This document shows, one piece after another, positions 61,201 through 64,000 of a DNA stretch of 64,000 nucleotides (position 1 is the stretch's first letter; each line of letters begins with the position of its first letter). The stretch is from Fodinicurvata sp. EGI_FJ10296. Lineage in GTDB: Bacteria > Pseudomonadota > Alphaproteobacteria > DSM-16000 > Inquilinaceae. A program made the translations under genes and the position numbers. The stretch lies in contig NZ_JBFCVL010000006.1 of NCBI RefSeq assembly GCF_040712075.1, positions 310,001 to 374,000 of the forward strand, in the 5' to 3' direction. Under the pieces are notes generated by a model, which was given only the letters and a program-made list of their open reading frames with translations, was not told the DNA's origin and searched no databases.

Positions 61201-61594
61201 GTCCGGCCGCGAGTACCGACCAGTTGAATGTCTCGTCCGGCATGCGTTCGAAGGCGATGACGGGTTCGACGAGGATCATCCGATCGATCTGCACGTTGCC
61301 CCGTAATATCGGCATCAGTGACATGCGGATATCCATGTCCCGCATCGAAAGCATGTTCCGGTATTCGCCATCGCGGTCGTTTGCGACCGACACGTCACCG
61401 ACCGACAATGTAGGAAAGGGAAGAATGCGGAATTCCAGATCGCCACCGATTGTGACCTCGCGATTCAGCATTGCCGAAGCTTGTGTTGCCAGACGATCGC
61501 GATAGGTGTTCCAATTCACGAAACTCGGCGCGACGAGGGCGGCGATCACCACACCGACGATGAACAGCCCCAGGATGAGAAGCGCTTTTTTCAC
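58298..61594 (-). CDS. AsmA family protein
   Basis: A 1098-residue inner-membrane-anchored periplasmic protein. The GTG start is followed by a single membrane helix (LLILGLFIVGVVIAALV) and the AsmA N-terminal signature (FVNWNTYRDRLA, LEFRILPFPTLSVGDVSVAN). The rest is repeated beta strands, ending in the AsmA C-terminal domain (GIRGMNIAAIDAAL, then LELESPAAHATMRGTFDL-like strands). AsmA proteins are thought to act as bridge-like lipid carriers to the outer membrane. It stands alone on the minus strand between rpmB and the DUF4169 gene. Confidence 0.9.
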   Translation of the reverse strand: MKKALLILGLFIVGVVIAALVAPSFVNWNTYRDRLATQASAMLNREVTIGGDLEFRILPFPTLSVGDVSVANDRDGEYRNMLSMRDMDIRMSLMPILRGNVQIDRMILVEPVIAFERMPDETFNWSVLAAGQGLRDAVSLDRVTIENGTLHWRDHIDGAGGSFGSIFGQISAESLNGPFTAIGSLDAGGLSIALDSRMGRIGADGTASLDAGLGLDGASIDATLNGLVHWRQPRVDLEFTATGGDFSTLIRRVVEGGNWSSDDAGSIPDGVMPDRPFSLTGRLQGSPDGVGLQDASFTIDDTRIRGSVTYDTAIDPRIDVALATSRINLDALDIAPRAQTISRLIDAVAALGSDTGRNAPMVTLDLSAEAVTYRDALIRQFRFDGVAADGVLAINSLRTDLPGTTDISLVGTLREENERPFADLTLDGRSIDLRRLLSWLEVDLGDLPSDRLRRTAGSMTLRGWRDHITLTDIDVTVDTSTVRGSLDIRAPSSGASGPGADPGPDNLPGNEGATMPMLTADLFVDRLDLDAYGLTSMAARILQERIAVDWDGDIGNQIVAELSNGLGASNVSVLLSADHIVLGGHQMGGVEIDASIADGGMTVRRAVIDEINDGSVAISGSVDELRPLAGLDVLFNLETGAPGPFWTDAAIALFDAEPDLARRLTTDGVLAGHVRGDASAMEIALDARLAEVSASLRGLISDPLALKLSPTDVAEGSSPTSFDLSLRADHQDYAALLRLLGQDGAAEFIADGREAVVYADVIGTPHEVEIADIQADLAGLAVNGDGRLSIASGQAPQIEIALATSDIDADIYLPIIAAVTRRTVDGRNLPWSATVEIESSRWASEAADISVTAPAARLEFAQGAVTVDRLTGSVFGGDLSLAAGIGPSGATAEGAPEDARQAWMEGSLTGISVGSALRPLLGVRALEGEADLALSVHGNRDGQSRQSFSPESFDGSATVRWRDGGIRGMNIAAIDAALADRVGPVAFLERLQSATDRGSTSFEDATLTIGMTNGVLTFDDVELESPAAHATMRGTFDLSRWHLDLTTDFVFSDRPGAPPLSIRIAGSPESPTRQLQTGALQAFVAQQTADAIGRSINP

Positions 61595-61799
61595 TGGCGA
61601 TCGATCCGCGTGCGTTCGCCGATGTCCGGCATTGGAGTTGCATGCTGCCCGATTACCGGGCCGACGCGGCCCGGACTGTGACTGAAAGGTGCAGACTGAT
61701 GGTTAACGAAACGTGCAAGAATGCTGTTTCTCCGCCGGGTTTCCATTGCAGCACCGTTTCGAGCGTCCGGACGCTTTACGCCAACAACGGGTACACGCC

Positions 61800-62051
61800 A
61801 TGACGTCGGTTATCAATCTTCGACAGGCGCGCAAGGAGCGCAAACGACGGGACAAGGACGATCGCGCGCAACAAAACCGGATTATTCACGGCCGGACCAG
61901 GGCCGAAAAAGAAACAGTCGAAAAGGGACGGGGACTCGACAACCGCCGATTGGACGGCCATCGGCTGGACGGGCGGCTGGACGGGCGGCTGGACGGGCAC
62001 GCCAGGACCGGGGCGGATGTCGATGACAACGAACCGGCATCCGGGGCATGA
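61800..62051 (+). CDS. DUF4169 protein
   Basis: An 83-residue basic protein starting MTSVINLRQARKERKRRDKDD, the DUF4169 pattern, then NRIIHGRTRAEKE. The following part has repeated LDGR/LDGH units (12-bp DNA repeat at 61962-61997). It overlaps the DUF1491 gene by four bases, a common alphaproteobacterial pair. Function unknown. Confidence 0.85.
   Translation: MTSVINLRQARKERKRRDKDDRAQQNRIIHGRTRAEKETVEKGRGLDNRRLDGHRLDGRLDGRLDGHARTGADVDDNEPASGA
61962..61997 (+). repeat. 12-bp tandem repeat in DUF4169 gene
   Basis: Three perfect units of CGGCTGGACGGG, in frame and encoding Arg-Leu-Asp-Gly, preceded by a diverged copy near 61949. Confidence 0.9.
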
Positions 62052-62428
62052 GTGACGATCGGCTACCGACTCATTTGTTTGTCATGGCCCATGTACGCCG
62101 GTTCATGGCCGAAGGGATCGATGTCGCCGTTGTTCGCAAGGGTGACCCCGGCGGCGGCCTCGTGGTTCTGAAGCTGACCAAGTTCGATCGGCAAGCGGGT
62201 TTTGGCCCCGGAACAGAAACAGGACCCGGTCCGGAATGCCGGGTTTTCACCCAGACGCGCGATCCGGACGGCCGGATGGCCTGGTTCGGTGCCCAACAGG
62301 GGGCGTTCATGCCGGAATCGGAAGCTGACAGCTATATCGAACGGGCAGTCAATCGTGATCCGGATCTCTGGGTCGTTGAAATCGAGACGGCTGACGGAAC
62401 GAATCCATTCGAGGGGAATATAATATAA
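62048..62428 (+). CDS. DUF1491 protein
   Basis: A 126-residue protein with the DUF1491 pattern: RLPTHLFVMAHVRRFMAEGI near the start, VVRKGDPGGGLVVLKL, then PESEADSYIERAVNRDPDLWVVEIE near the end. It overlaps the DUF4169 stop by four bases. Function unknown; conserved across alphaproteobacteria. Confidence 0.88.
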   Translation: MSDDRLPTHLFVMAHVRRFMAEGIDVAVVRKGDPGGGLVVLKLTKFDRQAGFGPGTETGPGPECRVFTQTRDPDGRMAWFGAQQGAFMPESEADSYIERAVNRDPDLWVVEIETADGTNPFEGNII

Positions 62429-62870
62429 TAGCGAAAAATGAGGGTATTGAGACTTTTGCGTTCAGTATTCCGGTGCGCAGCAGAGTGTTTGTTGAAAATG
62501 TCTTGAGATTCGGCCTCACGAACCCAAAATTAACGCCGCGGGACATGCGGCACCGCGAATAAGCGCGAAGCCGCAGCCGATTGCGGGCGGCGGTCGCGCA
62601 AGGCGCTTTCCTGCCGCCGGACGCACATTAATGCGGTCCACGAACAGATTCGGCCTCCTTTATGTCCTGTCCGGGCGTGCTGTGTCCGAAGAAGACATTT
62701 CACTGGGTTCGGCCCATTCCCGGGATGGCGGTTTTTCCGAATTTTGCGTTTCGTTTACGAGGTCTTGACGAAAAGAGGAAAGAATTTTCGATCCCCCGAT
62801 GGTATTGGGGGAGGGGTATCGCGTCGGTTGGACGTTCGGAACTGCGTGATCGTCTTAACGAGAGGGGCAT
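62429..62870. other. Intergenic region before phaZ
   Basis: About 440 bases with no gene I can support. The start is AT-rich (ATATAATATAATA at the DUF1491 end). Short GC hairpins occur, for example GCCGC...GCGGC near 62538 and CCCCC...GGGGG near 62792-62811. A TTGACG at 62765 lacks a good -10. The phaZ ribosome site (GAGAGGGG) is at its end. A regulator of PHA turnover may bind here, but no operator is clear. Confidence 0.45.
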
Positions 62871-64000
62871 ATGCTTTACGATTTCCACGACGCCAATCAT
62901 GCGTTTTTTACACCTGTACGTATGATGGCCCATGCGACGAAGAATGTCCTGAACAACCCCTTCGTGCCGGCCTCCTACACATGGCCCGGCCAGGCAATGG
63001 CTGCGGGCGCGGATGTCCTTACCCACATTACCGAGCGGCGCGAAAAGCCGGTTTGGGGGATCGACTCCGTCGAGGTTCGGGGCCGGAAACTCGCGGTCAC
63101 TCAGGATATCGTTCGCACACGTGAATTCTGCGATCTGGTGCATTTCCGAACCGACCGGACGGATGCGGTGCCGACGATCCTCGTCGTCGCGCCCATGTCG
63201 GGTCACTTCGCGACTCTGCTGCGCGGAACGGTAACGAAGTTGCTGGAAGATCACGACGTCTATGTGACGGACTGGAAGGATGCCCGCGACGTACCGTTGG
63301 AAAGCGGCCGCTTCGGCCTCGAAGTTTATATCGACTATGTCATGGATTATATGCGGACGCTGGGCTCGGGAACGCATGTCCTCGCGGTATGCCAGCCGGC
63401 CCCGCTGGTTCTGGCAGCGACGGCGCTGATGGCCGCGCGGGGTGAAAGCGCACAGCCACGGACCATGACCTTGATGGGGGGGCCGGTCGACCCTCGCGCA
63501 GCGCCGACTGGCGTCACCGATCTGGCGCAGAGTCATACCCTGGACTGGTTCGAGCGCGCCGCGGTATACGACGTACCCCGGCATTACGAGGGACGGCGCC
63601 GTCGGGTCTATCCGGGATTCCTTCAGTTGAGCGCCTTCATCTCGATGAATGCGTCCCGGCATGTCAACGCGCATCTCAAGATGTACGAGAATCTGATCAA
63701 AGGTGACGGCGACAGCGTCGAGGCCCACCGGGCGTTCTACGACGAATATCTTGCCGTCATGGATATCCCGGCCGAATTCTATCTTGAGACCCTGTCCGAG
63801 ATTTTCCAGGAATACAAATTGCCCAGGGGGACGATGACGTGGCGTGGCGAGCCGGTTGTACCTTCGGTGATCACCGACACGGCGCTGTGCACCATCGAGG
63901 GTGAATTCGACGACATCAGCGCGCCGGGCCAGACCCTGGCAGCTCACGACATGTGCAGCGGACTGTCATCGGACCAGCGCGAGAACATACTTCAGGAAGG
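62871..64000 (+). CDS. phaZ: Intracellular polyhydroxyalkanoate depolymerase PhaZ, N-terminal part
   Basis: About 376 residues are visible before the window ends; the family is about 400-430 long, so most of it is here. It breaks down PHB stored in granules. The start is MLYDFHDANHAFFTPVR after GAGAGGGG. The lipase-box position reads VCQPAPLV, with cysteine as the nucleophile, as in PhaZ of the intracellular type (no signal peptide). VYVTDWKDARDVPL and LMGGPVDPR are further family motifs. The 3' end is missing. With the MaoC-type hydratase gene it points to PHA storage. Confidence 0.93.
   Translation, partial: MLYDFHDANHAFFTPVRMMAHATKNVLNNPFVPASYTWPGQAMAAGADVLTHITERREKPVWGIDSVEVRGRKLAVTQDIVRTREFCDLVHFRTDRTDAVPTILVVAPMSGHFATLLRGTVTKLLEDHDVYVTDWKDARDVPLESGRFGLEVYIDYVMDYMRTLGSGTHVLAVCQPAPLVLAATALMAARGESAQPRTMTLMGGPVDPRAAPTGVTDLAQSHTLDWFERAAVYDVPRHYEGRRRRVYPGFLQLSAFISMNASRHVNAHLKMYENLIKGDGDSVEAHRAFYDEYLAVMDIPAEFYLETLSEIFQEYKLPRGTMTWRGEPVVPSVITDTALCTIEGEFDDISAPGQTLAAHDMCSGLSSDQRENILQE

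Noticed and set aside
62765-62793. Sigma-70 promoter for phaZ starting at TTGACG
   Set aside because: No acceptable -10 hexamer lies 16-18 bases downstream.

Overview
The window is a high-GC, densely packed chromosomal stretch from an alphaproteobacterium, most likely Rhodospirillales-like. This rests on content: a Caulobacter-type fliF-fliG-fliH-fliN-flbD-flhA cluster beside a SciP (DUF1153, CtrA inhibitor) gene, GANTC sites (the CcrM target) next to CtrA-like half-sites, the alphaproteobacterial families DUF3035, DUF1491 and DUF4169, and an intracellular PHA depolymerase. No genus can be named from the sequence alone. No rRNA, tRNA, CRISPR array or insertion-sequence transposase was seen.

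Layout. 1-3342: the end of an MltB-type lytic transglycosylase, then a thiOSGE operon on the minus strand behind a canonical TPP riboswitch. 3377-8517: two small envelope proteins, YgfZ, a lipoprotein, a PlsB-type acyltransferase and an alpha/beta hydrolase. 8497-21132: flagellar block on the minus strand (sciP, fliF, fliG, fliH, fliN, flbD, flhA, flhG, a FliK-like gene) with a divergent flagellin gene. 21162-25517: accessory region with a Cache-like secreted protein, an array of palindromic repeats ending at a GIY-YIG nuclease gene, a possible promoter-to-terminator short transcript, a phage-tail-like small gene, a seven-repeat beta-propeller protein with 32 copies of an SGDDQ-type pentapeptide, and another small gene. 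25534-29850: a large PLP-dependent decarboxylase, a CDF metal exporter with a 16-bp palindrome upstream, and a PAS_5-type protein. 29902-36444: an FtsK-like translocase without membrane segments, fchA-folD, folK, a MaoC hydratase and ribF. 36598-45333: ileS-lspA-DUF3035, two M16 proteases (one intact, one lacking the zinc motif) and pgi. 45488-58182: an M48 lipoprotein protease, mutL, an FMN glutamate-synthase-like protein, pirin, rsmD, rluB, tadA, purD, xseA and rpmB. 58298-64000: an AsmA-like giant, DUF4169-DUF1491, and the start of phaZ, which runs off the window.

How it fits together. Most genes are core housekeeping: thiamine and one-carbon/folate metabolism, riboflavin cofactors, translation, DNA repair and the envelope. 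FlbD, SciP, a sigma-54-like element before sciP and paired TTAACGAT/GANTC sites before fliF and the flagellin gene suggest flagellar expression tied to the CtrA/CcrM cell-cycle circuit.

The best candidate for something undescribed is the repeat array at 21702-22560. Its two hairpin classes carry base changes that preserve pairing, and it abuts a stand-alone GIY-YIG nuclease gene whose start lies in a degenerate fifth copy of the repeat. This resembles REP/RAYT partnerships but with a different nuclease family. Second-tier candidates are the propeller/pentapeptide protein with its phage-like neighbours, the soluble FtsK, and a FolD with a Gln-to-Glu change next to a dedicated cyclohydrolase gene.
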